Assembly: GCF_002865645.1 (NCBI RefSeq)
Contig: NW_020194512.1
Span: forward strand, 1,027,119-1,091,118
Length of the DNA stretch: 64,000 bases
Source of the DNA: Hyaloscypha bicolor E
Taxonomy: Eukaryota; Ascomycota; Leotiomycetes; Helotiales; Hyaloscyphaceae
Direction: 5' to 3'
In this document: piece by piece, positions 41,560 to 54,800 of the stretch
Numbering within the stretch: the stretch's first letter is position 1
Layout of the letters: every line of letters begins with the position of its first letter
Notes under the pieces: generated by a model
Told to the model about the DNA's origin: nothing
Seen by the model: the letters and a program-made list of their open reading frames with translations, nothing else
Database searches by the model: none
Made by a program: the position numbers and the translations under genes

Positions 41560-42825
41560 CTACCTCTATAATTAATTATCTTTTTAATATATTCAGGGAT
41601 CTTCTTTATTTACTCTTGGATTTTCTCCTGAGGGAGCTTCTCCCAATACTTAAGCCAGTCCTTTTTGAGCTATTTCTTACTATTAGCTATACCTCTTTTT
41701 ATAGTTTGTCTCTTTATCCAAAACCAGTAAGGCTCAATTATATTAAGATCTGGCGAATTAGCTAGCCAAATTAGCTTTATAATTTCCTATAAATTATAAA
41801 TTATAGCTTGATAGTAGTATGAATATACCAGAGTATTGTTTTCCTGAATAATTATATTGGGACGAGCTAGCTTATACGTCTTTGCAAAGGGTAAGAGCTT
41901 CTTCTCAAGAATTACTCTCTAATACCTGTACTAATCGATTCCTCTATAGCAAGCCTTTCTCTCTAATTTACCTGTCTTTGCATACCATCTCTACTTTAGT
42001 TTTGCCCCTTCTATTCTCCTTAAGAGCCTTACTCTTCTTATTACTATCTCAAGCTCCCACTCCTCTCTCTTCCTCGCATCGTTCTTCTCATTCTCTGTAT
42101 CCATATACTTCTTTGCCTCTTTCTTCTCCTTTACTATCTCTTCTTCCCAAATATAGTAAGGCTCCTTCTCATTATACGAGAAATAATCCCAAAACATAAA
42201 TTATTTAAAGCCTTTCTACTACCGGGGGCCTGCAGATATAATAGTAATTATAAGCTTCTGAGCTAGTTTGCTATATTTGTATTTATTTTCTTTAGCCATC
42301 CTATATTATACCTATCTCGTTAGACTATATTACATTTTTCTAATCCTCTAATATCTAATTCTTATAATCCAAGTACTATTATAACCATATAAGTTTATTC
42401 TCTTTTATAAAGCCAGGTTTTATAATTGGTTTATAAGACTTATAGCCCTTTTAGTAAAGAATACGGTAAACTATATAAGTAGATATACTATTATAGACGA
42501 GAGAAGAGATAAGGTTAGTAATTACTTGAGTAGAGTAAAGACGTATAGTTAAGTTCTTGGAAATTACTACTATTACTTTCTCTTTTACCTTAATTATAAT
42601 CTTCTTTAGTCTACCGGCTTATAGTATATCCTCTATATATGCTATAATAATTATAGGGTTCGTTTCGGGAGAATATCCTCGCTCCTTAGCTCTCTTCTCG
42701 ATTCCCCCGATTATAGACTTCTTTAGACTGGTTTTATTAATAATTTCGGTAATTAGACGCTTTAATTAGAGTATTATAAGCGTTTATACGTGTGTAGTAG
42801 GGTTATACGGCTTATTTGAAGCCAT
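41560..42825 (-). pseudogene. Tc1-like transposase, inactivated
   Basis: Read on the minus strand from ATG 42,825 (MASNKPYNP). The N-terminal half has two helix-turn-helix-like segments (SPETNPIIIIAYIEDIL and a TQVITNLISS...YRILY stretch), then KGYKSYKPIIKPG. The centre is the long open stretch 42,197-41,991, with FWDYFSYNEK and a charged KEKKEAKKYMDTENEK region. The C-terminal half shows a PNIIIQENNT motif, where a QEDN is expected at the second catalytic Asp, and NSPDLNIIEPYW (near 41,763-41,725) with the terminal Glu kept. This cut-and-paste DDE enzyme family is common in ascomycetes. Several TAG/TAA codons interrupt it, and the second catalytic Asp appears as Asn. Length and domain order fit a full-length copy. 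Confidence 0.85.
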
Positions 42826-42958
42826 GGTAAGTCTAATGAAATAGTTAAAATAAGTAAAAAGAGAGATAGTATAGTAGAAGAGAGGATAATTAGGTAAAAA
42901 GGGGGTTTGAGATAGCCTAATTAGGAAGGACAGGGGCCCCTGTTACCCCCTTACAGTG

Positions 42959-42996
42959 GCATATACCAGTTACAAGACTTTTGGCCGCGACCTCCG
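42959..42996. repeat. Right terminal inverted repeat of the Tc1 element
   Basis: Inverted partner of 41,389-41,426, in a less mutated state. Confidence 0.85.
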
Positions 42997-42998
42997 TA

Positions 42999-44400
42999 CT
43001 AGAGACGATTTTTTAGAATAAGTTAAAGCCAGACCTTTAAAGAACTCGACTAGTAAAAAGATTACCAAGTTTATTTAGAAAGAAATTATTTATAAATATA
43101 ATTTATTTAAATAGCTTAAGGTAATAGCAAATCGGAAATTTAAAGAAATAGTAATTTAGGAACTTAATAAGCTAGAAATTAATAGAATTATTATTTTGGC
43201 CTATAATTTTAAAATAATAATATAATTAAATAAGGATATTAATTAATTATTCAAATATTTATTACCTTTATAATAGATAAAAAGAAGCCTTAAATAGATT
43301 TACTACTATATATTCTATTTATTAACCGAATTACTATATATAGACTAATTGGATTTATTTCTTTTTATATAATTTATAATAGAAAAGTTATATTACTTAA
43401 AAATATATTTTCTAATTTAGAAAATATTTAAATAAAATAAAGTCTATAATAGAAAAATGCTTTTAAAGATATATATAAAACAAATATAAATAAGAAATAA
43501 AGATATTAAAGAAGCTAGAATAAAGAAGAACCGAAAATACTAAAAAAAAAAGAATAATCTAATATTATTTATTAGATTTATTTAAAGCCGATTTCCAAAA
43601 AATCCAGTTTTTATATATAATATTAAATTAATAAATTAAAACAAGTTAAAGAATATAAAGTAAAATATATAAATTAATTAAAGAAATATTATATACTAGA
43701 AGAATTTAATAATATTATATTTTAATAAATATATATCGGGAATTAATTTAAATAATTTATTAAAAGAAAATAATCCTAATACTTTACTAAAAATCAAGTT
43801 AATAATAAGTATATATTTGTAAATAAATATTTTAAAATAAATACGGAATTAAAAAAAGAAATAGTTATAAAATATTATAAATAAAATAATATTTAAGAGA
43901 TTAAGAAAGCTATTAGTATTATTATATATATTCTAGAATTACTAGATTTAGAAAAAGTAAAGTATATTTCCTTTATAAAAGATTAGATAAAATTATTTAA
44001 TAATAAGAGCTCTTTTTAATTTAGAAAGAAGTTTATTACTTTTAATTCTTTATATATCTTTTATTTTATTCTTTGAACTATTATTTATAGCTATTAAAAA
44101 ATATTATTATTAGTTACTATTCTAGTAATTAAATAAGTTTTACTATTACTTATTTCTTATTATTATCTAGTTATTACTATTATTATATATTTTATTAAAT
44201 AGTATTTTTTATAAAAAATATTATTTCTAAAACCTTGAGATCTTAAAAGAAAACTTTATTATAACTTTAAATAAATAAGGAATTAAAGAATTATTTTATA
44301 GATTCTTAATTCCGAAATACTATTCTTTCTTAAAAATCTTAGTAATATAAATAATTAGTAGATTAGAAAAGAAAAAAGAAATCTTTTATATATTTCTAAA
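42999..44400 (+). pseudogene. Second gypsy lineage, integrase C-terminal part
   Basis: Plus-strand reading after the Tc1 element gives traces of the integrase tail: a YYYILFINRITIYRLIGFISF-like stretch at about 43,300-43,365, where gypsy integrases have an ADR-x-T-x-x-x-TGY-x-PF motif, followed by a Y-x-RK-x-IL box. A charged, lysine-rich region follows to about 43,560. Beyond about 43,800 nothing is recognisable. It is the continuation of 36,624-41,386. Confidence 0.6.
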
Positions 44401-47400
44401 AAGAAAAAAATATTAAACTAAAAGTCTTTTAGGACTTCTACTTGTCTTTTATTAGCTATACTTGCGGCTTATACTAGTTTAAAGCTTAATTATAATACTT
44501 ATAGATCTCGATCTTAACCTGAACTACTATTATAAGCTTATTTATAATATCTAAGCAAATTTCCCAAATTAGGAATTATATATAAACGGAATATTTAATT
44601 AGAAGCCTTATAAGAGAAAAGAGAAACCTTATTAAATCCGGTAATTATTTCGGAAAATATTTACTAATATATAATTCTAGAAATCTTTTAGATATTAAAT
44701 AAGCTAAATCTATTTATTTAAAGCCTATTTTATATTAGAAAACTCATTTCTTTTTTAATATAATTATAACTACTTTTGAAATATATATTAAAACTTAATT
44801 AATATATTATATATTCTTATATTTATATAAAGGAAATTTCTTTTATATAAAATTCACTATCTAATTATAATATTATTTCTTTATTAGAAATCTATTATTT
44901 CTTTAAAAAGCTAATATAATTCATTAATTCTTATTATTAAATATTATTTAAATAATTAAAAAAATACTTTTAATTTTTATATTCTTAATATTAATTTGAA
45001 ATATCTAATTTTTTATATCTTATATTAATTTCTATACTAATTATTTTAAACTTAATAATAATATTATAAATCCTATTTATATTATTTTATAGCTCTTTTT
45101 TCTATAGCCTTAGAACCTTTTAATATTACTTTCTTTAATATAAATATTACTTTAAAATCCTAATTAATTAAATAGTTTTCTATTATATAAAATTAATTTT
45201 AGTAAATATTAAATATATTATAATTAGCTTTCGGAAAAAAAATATAAATTAGTTCCGGAAAAAGTAATACTTTATTCTAAGTTATTTCTTAATCCCGTTA
45301 TTTTAATTTTTTTTTTTACTAATACTTATTTTATATTTTTCTAATACCTTTAATATACTTATATATCTTGCCTTTTATATATTTCCTATATTATTTTCCT
45401 TTCTTTTATATTATTTTTGAATTAATAGAGATATCTCTAAATAAATAAAAAGTTAAAATATATTTATATTATAAAGTTTATATTATTTTCTTTTATATTT
45501 TAATATTTCAGATATTATTATTATATTTATATTTCTATTATATTACTTTTTTATTTTCCTATTATTCTCGTTTAGTTTAGCCTGTTTTAATTATTTTCCA
45601 GATTATATTTCTTTAAATATATATATTAATATTCTTTTCTATTATAAAAGCTTAATTCTATATTTTATTTTTTATAATTATTTCTAATTTATAATTATAT
45701 TATTTTAAATATATCTAATTATTATATTTATTTTCCCTGTTATATATATTACTATTTTAGCTATATTTCCTTATTTAAAAGAAAGAAAATTCGAATATAT
45801 ATAATATTTTTATATAATTCAAGTTTATTTTAATTTATTTTTTATTTTAGGAAATATTTAAAAGAAATTCTTATAATTTTAAGAACTTTTAATTTTATAA
45901 TATATAATTATTATATTAATAATACTTATATAAGTTTTTTAAAAATAGTAAAATAGCTAAAAAATAGATTTTTTAAGCTAGTAAAATATAATAGCTAATT
46001 CTCGCAAGCTATAATATTACTAAAAGCCTATAAATTAATAATATTAAAGTTTAGAATATTAAGAAAGCTTAGATAATTATAAAAGACTTATTAATACTAG
46101 AAAAAATAACTATAATTACCGAATTTAATATAAATATTTTTGGCAAATTAAGTAATATATATAATAAGTTCTTAAAATAGAAAACCATTATTAGAAACGG
46201 AACTAGATTAGAATTAATTAAGGAAAAGCTAAAAAACTACTAAGCTAATAATAGAGAATTCGAGAATATTATTAAAGGTATTATTAAAGGTAAATAAGAG
46301 AAGCTTAATAAGATTAAAATTATTATAAATAATCTAGAAATTAAAAATTAGAATAGAATTATATTATATAATAAACTTTTTAGCTAATATATTAATAATA
46401 TCTATAATAACTTTAGTAAAAATATTTATAGAAGTTATATTTTTTTTAAAAAAATAAAAGCTTTAGTATATAAGGCTATTTAGTTAATTAGTAAAGCTAT
46501 TTTAAAATATATTAAAAATAAGAAATATTAGAATACTAATATATTTACTAAATTAGATATTATTAAAATACTTGAATATATTAAAGCTATTTTGGAATCT
46601 AAAGAATTGGTTTTTAAATTACTATTAGTTAATAATTTTAAGGCTAGATAATATATCTTTAATATTTCCGGAATTCTTATTAAAGAATATTATAATAGTA
46701 AATCTTTTTTTGCCTTTTATAATAAGCCTAGAAAATAGGCCTCTATTATAATCTTAACTATAACTTAATTAGATCTAGCTAGTAAAACTAGAGCTAATTT
46801 AATAAAGCTTACTAATAGTACTATTAGTAAGACTAGTAAAACTAGTATAGCTAATTAAAAACCCGATAAGAAAAAAATTAAATTAAATCTAAGACTTTTA
46901 ATAAATAACAAAAATCTAGATACTAGTTTAAATATAAGATTATTAAAATACTAGAAAATAGAATAAAGGAAAGCAAAAAAAGAAATATTATTTAAAAAGA
47001 CTTTAAAATATATACTTAAAACTAAAAAAAAAAAAAAAAAATTAATAATATTTATAAAATATTTAAATATTATATTTATAAGATACAAATTAAATAAAAG
47101 TTAATATTTAGTTATTAGAATAACTATATCTTTAAAAAGTTATATAGTAGTATTCTAAAATCTATTTATAAGTAAAAGTATTATAGGATTACTAATAAAT
47201 TCCTTAAAGCTTTTTATAAAATATATTTTTAGTAATTTACTAATACTTTCTCTATTAATATAATTAATATTAAGCTTATAAATGTCTTAAAAGTAATTAT
47301 TAAAAGCTATAAAATTACTAAAAACAAGAAATATATTTCTATTACTAAAGTAAATAAGAAAATACGAGATTTCCTTTTAGAAAATAAAGAAATTATAAAT

Positions 47401-48684
47401 TATAAATATAAGTATCGGGTTTCTAATTAATTCTGCCCGAATCTATAGTTTTAATTTAATATTATAGCTTCTATTCCTAAATCTAGTACTTTTAATCTAA
47501 ATATAAATAGCTATATTTATAAGAAAAATTACCTGAAATAGACTAAAAAGCTTAATATTTGAGAGCTTTTAATAAAGGAAATAGAAATATTATAGTTTTA
47601 TTTTCGAAAAAATAATATATTAAAAAATAGAAATCTAGATAATAGCTATTTTATTTTAACCTCTTAATTTCTAATAATAGACCCTTTAATATAGCTTAGA
47701 TTTTATAAAATATTAGCTAAGTACCCTCTTTATTTAGTTATTTATTCTTAATTAATCTAATATTATATTTCTAGAAATATTAATTATTATTAATATAAAG
47801 GTAATACTAATAATCTGGCTATTACTAAGACTCTAAATAGCAAGTTTTTTCTAATAAAGAAAATTGGAATATTAGTTATATTTTCTTTATAAATTATAAA
47901 AAGATAGCTTTTTTTAATATAAAAGTTCTTAAAAGTATTAATTATTTCTTTATTTATAATAATTTTAACTTAAAAAATATAAAGGAATTAAGTAAATAGT
48001 TAGTAAAAGAAATAAAAGAAAAGTATTTAAATATAGTTTATTTAACTAGATAAATAAATACTTTTAGCTAGATAATTTATAAGTCTCGAATTATAATTAA
48101 ATAATAATTCTCGAATAAAATAATAATTCTCGAATAGCTAAATAATAATTTATTACTTAAAATGCCTTTTACTATAATTCTAATAAATCTAGTTACTATT
48201 TAGAACAAAATATATAAAAATAAAGTCTTTTATAAAATTATTAAGGCTTTTTACCAAGAGCTTTTCTTTTTTATTAAAGGCTAATTTAAAAATATTATAA
48301 ATAATACGAAATTCGAAGAAGTTATTTATTTAAAATATATTAATATAATTTATAATATAATTCGCTATAATAAGCTATTTTAATATCTAGCTATAAAAAC
48401 CGAGATTAACTAATAATTAAAGGCAAATATTAAGTAATAAAAAGAACTATAATATATTTAATATAAGAATACAATTAAATAGATTCGGATTACTTTTAAA
48501 TAAGTTTAGAAATATAAAATAAGATTATTTAAAAATAATAGATTATATTTTAGGTATATTAAAAAGAAACTAAAAATACTAGTAAAAGAGAATTCTAATT
48601 ATTTTATTATTTCGAATTCTAAATAGCGATTTTCTATTAGTTTTTAGTATTTAGGAAATAAGTATAAATAAATAAGGAATCAGA
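44401..48684. other. Unresolved RIP-mutated repeat sequence
   Basis: 4.3 kb of AT-rich, stop-filled DNA. 44,400-44,650 and 46,000-48,500 have slightly more coding-like texture; 46,000-46,800 on the plus strand reads as a charged, gag-like helix region. No catalytic motif could be assigned. A short AATAATTCTCGAATA duplication lies near 48,100-48,150. It probably holds one or more further decayed elements. Confidence 0.4.
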
Positions 48685-48986
48685 TATAATATAATAAGCC
48701 GTATTTTATTAAAATTGCTTTATTTTAGTAGTTTTAAAGTTTTAGTTATATAATAAAAACTAGAGCCTTTTATATATAACTTATAGGAATTATATAAGAA
48801 AGCTAGCTTTTCTATAGTTCTAAATAATAATTCTTTTTTTATATTTAATTAATTAAGCTTTATATACTATATATTATTTATATTTTATTATTTATATCTT
48901 TGTTTTTATTATTTTACTATTAAGTTATATTTTATACTCTAATATACTTTATATAAGTTTTTGTTTTATTATAGTTTTCCTCTTAT
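48685..48986 (+). repeat. Right LTR-like direct repeat of the 20-kb insertion
   Basis: It matches 28,881-29,240 in direct orientation. Next to it, ATTAT (48,987-48,991) can be the decayed duplicate of GCTAT at 28,876-28,880, a fit that needs only G-to-A and C-to-T. The gypsy sequence then resumes as ATAATAGAAAG, in register with the uninterrupted copy near 61,177. Confidence 0.7.
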
Positions 48987-50010
48987 ATTATATAATAGAA
49001 AGCTGAGTAAATATTAAATTTAATATAAATCTTAGCTTTAGATAATTAATTTAAAGTTTTATTAATAAATAATAGAAAATATTAATTCTTTTAAATAATA
49101 TTATTTAGATAATAGAAATTAATATAAAAGTATAAATCTTTATTAGCTTTTTTTTTATAAAAAAAACTAATAAAGTAAAAGAAGCTTAATTAGCTTTAAT
49201 AAAACTTTTAGCTAGATTATTTTTTTAAGAAATACTTAATTTTCTAAAGCTTTTAAATTAATTATTACTAGAAAAATTAATATTTAATACTTGTAGTTTC
49301 TTTTTTCCGAGTTTAAAGCTTTTTATTAATTTTATAAATAAAGATTTAACTAATAATATTCTTTTTTTAATTATATAATTAAATATTATATAAATAAAAA
49401 TAGCTAAATCTAGTATTTATTTTTTATTAAGGATCTCTTTTTACTTCTTTGACTTTTATTTAAATATTGTATCTTAATTAGGCTATAAAAGCTTCTTTTC
49501 TATAATATTATATAATTTTCATTAATTAGTTTAAAAGAAAAAAATTACTTAAAAACAATAAATTTTTAAAAATAGTTTATAATAGTATTTTATTAATTAG
49601 TATTCTTTTAATACTTTTTATTAAATTATTTCTTTAATTATATAAATCTAAGCTTATATTTTCTATAATTAATTAAAATATTAATATATATATCTTATTT
49701 TTTATTAAGAATAATATTATAATTTCTAAAATTCAAAATAAAAAGATTATAGTTTTATTTCTAAAAATTATTTTATAAGCTAAATAAGCTTTATATTAAT
49801 AAAAGTATAATTATTTGCTTTAATATTAATTGAAAAAAACTTAATTTCTAATTTATTTATATTAATAATATAAAATATTATAAAAGTATTTTCTTTTATT
49901 AGATAAATTAAATTAATATTTATTAAATTAATATTATAAATTCCTAAAATAAAAACTTTCTTTAGAAATATTTATTTTCCGGTTTTATATTAGAATTAAA
50001 ACCTGAATTC
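48987..50010 (-). mobile_element. Reverse gypsy copy, 5' half (split element)
   Basis: It is collinear with 61,175-62,545 of the uninterrupted copy, minus a few indels. It is the upstream part of the element whose remainder lies at 25,948-28,880. Similarity to the other copy fades after about 50,010. Confidence 0.72.
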
Positions 50011-51329
50011 TTTAAATAAAAGCTTATAGTATTATTTATTATATACTTATATAATTACTTTATTAATTTTACTAATTTTACTAAAATATTATTTTAATAG
50101 CCTATATTTTACTAAATAATTCTAATTTATATAAAGCCTTACTTTTACTATTAAAATTAAAGTAATTTAATATATAAGTACTATTTCCTTATAATTAATA
50201 ATATTTTTAAGCTTATAAATAAGCCCTTTTATTAAATATTTCTATTTCTTTAAATTAAATTTATTTTATAGCTTTTATATAACTTTCTTTATATTTGTAA
50301 TTATAATAGAAATAGTTTCTAGCTTTATAATCTCGGTTTTTATTTATTTCCAAATCTTTTTAATTAGATTTAATTTAGAAAAAGAAAATAGCTAATTACT
50401 TCTATAAAAACTTTTAAACTAATAAGATAAAATAATATATTTTTTATAAATATAAACTTCTTTTTCTATTCTTTTATAAATATATTAAACTAAGAAAAAA
50501 CTATAGGCTTTAAAACCTAATTCAAATATATTATATTATAAATTCTCTTTTTTCTCTAAAGAAAATAAGTAAGAACTTCTAATTTCAGCCAATTATTACT
50601 TATATTATTATATTTATTCTTTTATTCTAATATATACTTTATATATAATTTGGGTAATTCTTTTTATTTAGCTAATATATAACTCAAATTCTTTCTCTTT
50701 TTCCTATTTCAAATATTACTTTATTATTTTATATAATCTTTTTTTAATCTATTATATCTTATTATTAATATTTCAAGATAAATATAAATTATTTAATAGC
50801 TTATCTCTTGAAAAATATATAGTTAATAGTAAATAATATAATAGTAATATTTATATTCTTTTATTATTTAGTAAATTATAATTATAGATATTATTAAATA
50901 AAACTCGGCTTTAATAAAGGCCTATAACTTAATATAATTAGTTTAAGACTAGAAAATAAATCAGAAAATATACTTTATATTTATTTATTTAAAAATAAGC
51001 CGTTTTATTATCTTTCTCTTATAAATAATATAAAAGAAAATACCTTTAATAATACCTTAAATTATGAATTATTTTAAGCTAACTTTAGCTATAATTTAAT
51101 TATAGCATTTTTTTATTAATAAAAGATATAAACTAAAAAGTAAATAAATATTTTTTATATTTCTTTTAGCTTATATTTTATAATTATAAATAAAGAGAAA
51201 TAAAGAGAAATAAAAAGAAATATTTATTATTTATTTAGTAAAGAGATTTATAGGAAAAAAGTAATAAAGTATAAGAAAATAAAAGAAGTAATTATATAAA
51301 AGTAATATTATAAGCTTTTATTTTATTAG
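50011..51329. other. Unresolved AT-rich repeat sequence
   Basis: RIP-type sequence that does not follow the gypsy copy at 62,545 onward. No motif was identified on either strand. There are short GAGAAATAAA tandem units near 51,195-51,220. Confidence 0.4.
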
Positions 51330-51880
51330 TATTCGTTTATTAGTAATATATAATATAATATATAATATATATAAAGTTAATAAAATCTTTAATATTTTAA
51401 AAATAAAAATCGTAATATTATAATATTAATATATAATTTCTAAATCTATTAAGCCTAATAGAAACTAGTTATTAATTAAGTTACTTATATAATATAAAGT
51501 TATATAATTATTATTTATTATTTATATTTTCTTATTTCTAGTTATTTTTAAATTATATAACTATATTATATAATAATTAATAATTATAATTATATTAATA
51601 TTAAAATTCCTCTAAAAATATAAAAAATAATATTTTCTTTTAATTATATATTAATTTTATAATCTGGCCTAATACTAGATTTCCTAAATACTTTATATAT
51701 TTATATATATTCTTTTATTTTATATTTTTATTTCTTTTTATTTAATATATCTATTTCCTGATTTTTTTATATTTTTTTATATTATATTTATATTAATTAA
51801 GTACTTAACGATATTTAATAGCTTTAATTTTATTATAAAATTAATAGAATTTAATTCTTTTATAATAAGTCGAAACCCGA
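51330..51880 (-). mobile_element. Truncated copia copy, reverse orientation
   Basis: An LTR-like part (about 51,330-51,604) followed by 51,605-51,860 is collinear with 17,245-17,900 of the reverse copia element, that is, its 3' LTR and the end of RNase H. It is heavily decayed and truncated on its right side by the third gypsy element. Confidence 0.65.
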
Positions 51881-54800
51881 TTTATATATTTAGCTAGAAG
51901 CCTTTATTATATAATATATTTTCTTATAAGTCTAATTATATAAGTCTGTAATTTTAGGGCATTTTACTAATAATTATTTACTAAAAAAAACTTTAATAAT
52001 TCCAACTTTTTTTATAATTACTTAAAATAAGATTTCTAAACCCGATTTAATTTCTTTTATTTTATATATTCGAGTTTAAAGAAAATAGAGTTAGTAGTTC
52101 TTAAATAAATATAAGATAAAGTTATTAACTTTGGTTTTGTAAGGCCTAGAAATATTACTAAAAGTATAAACTTATATAATCAGGCTCGTTAACTTAATAA
52201 AATAATTATATATTATTTAGAGAGCTCGAATATTTTAAGAAATATAGTTCTACTTCTTCCCGTTTTTCTCTTTCTTTTTTCTTTAAAGAATTCTATTTAG
52301 TTAATTAAACTACTAGTTATTTTTATATAAAGGCCTGGCCTATAATATTAAAATTCTCTCTCTTTTATTTTTACTAACTAGAGATTATATATATATAAAG
52401 TTAGAAATAAGAAATATTTGAACTTATATATAAAAAATAAAGCTAGAAATAAACTTTATTTAAAATTACTTATAAAGCTAATACTTACTAAGACTTTAAA
52501 GTATATAAAAGCTAATAATAGGAAATATCCGAAATTATATATAGAAGCCAAAATACTAACTTAACTAGTTAATATTAGGAATTATTTGGGCTTTTTTAAG
52601 CCCGGCTTAAAAAGAAAAAACTATTAAATTCCTTTATTATATAAAGATTTAGAAGCAAGACTCTAATAATTAGTTAGATAAATAAATAGCTATATAAAGC
52701 CAAAATAGTAAATAAAGCCTTTTAATAGCTATAAGAAGCCTTTATAATATAGTTCTAATAGCTATTAGAGTTAGTTATATAATAAGCAAACTTAATAATA
52801 AATCTAGCTATATAAATTAAATTAATTAATAAATATATAATAATTCCAAACCTTTTTCGAATATAAATATTTATTTTATTTTATATATTTCTTTAATTTT
52901 CTTTTATAAGGCAATTAAAAGCCTGTTTTTTAAACTCTAATAAGTTTAATAGAAATAACTTAGTTCTATATTTCTAGTTTAAAGAACTCTTATAAGTAAA
53001 GCTAGAAATTAATAAAGAAATAATTAGTAGAAAAAAAGAAAGAATTTAGTATAGGTTTAAATACTTATTCGGAAAAGTAGTAAGCTAGATATATCTATAA
53101 TTAGAATATATCTAGGAAAAAAAAAGTTTATAATTAAAGAACTATTTAAATAAATAAATCTGGCCTTTTATAACTTGCAAAAGTAATAAAAGACCCTAGA
53201 GAAATTAAACCGAATTTAGTAAAAATCAATTTCTTTAGGTAAATTCTTAAGTAATTTTAATTATTTAATTCTAGAAATAGAAAAATAGAAATAATAAAAT
53301 AAGATTAAAAAAAGATATTTTAAAGCTATTATTATAACTAAACTTATAGAAAAGATAATAGAAATAAAAGAAAAATAATTATATAAGAAATATTATTACT
53401 AGTTATAAATAATTAATAACTAGTTAGCTAAAATTAAAAATATAAAAGCCTATTATCCGAACTAGTTAAATAAGAAACCTAAAAGCCTTTTTTTTATTTA
53501 AAGCCGCTTTATTTATTTAGCTAATAAAATAAGAGCCTATTATAAGTAATATAAAATAGTAATTAAATAATATCTCTAATTAAGCCTTTTAAAATAAAAT
53601 TAATTAATAAAAAAAAAGACTTTATCTTTAATATAATTAAAATAACTATTTTATATATAATTATTAAATAAAGCTATATTCGGGTTTCTTTTTCCGAGAT
53701 AGGAAATAAAGGAAAAAGAAAAAGAAAAAATAGCTAAAAATAAAAGTAAAAAGTATAAAAATATTAAAAATAGCCCTAAAAAGGGCAAAAGTAATTTAGA
53801 AAAAGAATATTAATACCTCGAATAAAAATAGAAATAAGAATAAAGAGAACTTGAGTTTATTTAATTCGGGAAAAAAGTAGCTTCTAATAAAAGTTATTAT
53901 TAGAAATATATAAAAATAAAATTAAATTAGTAAACTTAGAAGTAATTTCGGAAAAACATAATTAGATTCTTTTTTCTTATATTAGTAATAGTTAATAAAG
54001 AGTATTTCATATAAATTCTTATTAATACTAGATATATATTATATAAAATAATTAATTCTTACTTTATTAATTAATATAACTTTTAGTATATATTAATTAC
54101 TCTTAAATAAATAAAGGCTTTTAATAAAATAATACCGGATATAATTAGAGAAATATTAATAGCTATTATAAATCTTATATTTTTCTTTATATAATTCCTA
54201 AGATTTCTAACTAAAATATAATCTTAAATATATAATAGCTTTATTTATAGAATATATAAATTTATAATTTGAAGTTCGAGCTATTTATTTTATTATTAGA
54301 AATCTTAATATAAAATAGTGTAATGTGTGCAGGGTCGCACGTGACTTAAGGGCATGTGACGAACCTCGGATATCGCGGGTGTCGATCAGGGAGTTCGGCA
54401 GCCCTTCGATATCCCAACCAACCACTGTTTACATCATATGCATTAGGCTTATAAATCACTAATTGTATGTATGCCATCGGGGCCTCCTATTTAGAGGGGG
54501 CTTCCCTGGACCTCACAGGAGGGACAGAGATTAGTTCTGTACTGAATTTAATACTGTGGTTTCACAACACACTAATTCATTCTATTGTCTTATTGCCTAC
54601 CAACAAACACCTCACAAATAGAATAAATAAATTACTAATTCTTAGCCCGCAAATAATAGATTATATATAGTTTTTAATAGCTTTATTTTCTTAGCTAATC
54701 TAGTAAATCTTTAAAAAGTCTTAACCCGGAAAAAAAGAACTAATTTTTATATAAAGCTCCCGGAATAATATAAAAGCTTTTAAAAGATATTTTGCCTAAT

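Larger units (their letters stand above)
41389..42996 (-). mobile_element. Tc1/mariner DNA transposon (1.6 kb)
   Basis: Terminal inverted repeats of about 30-38 bp bound the element (GAGGTCGTGGCCAAAAGTCT on the left; the right end reads inward CGGAGGTCGCGGCCAAAAGT). TA dinucleotides flank both ends (41,387-41,388 and 42,997-42,998), the Tc1/mariner target duplication. The transposase is on the minus strand. Composition is much less AT-biased than the surrounding DNA, and CpA survives, so it is one of the youngest insertions. It sits in the integrase region of the second gypsy element. Confidence 0.9.

Noticed and set aside
41882..42199. 105-codon plus-strand open frame in the Tc1 element
   Set aside because: It is a serine/leucine-rich shadow of the minus-strand transposase, which carries the recognisable motifs.
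42557..42769. 70-codon plus-strand open frame in the Tc1 element
   Set aside because: It is antisense to the helix-turn-helix part of the transposase.
54467..54670. 67-codon open frame across the solo LTR
   Set aside because: It is open only because the LTR escaped mutation; it crosses the LTR end into decayed DNA and has no motif.
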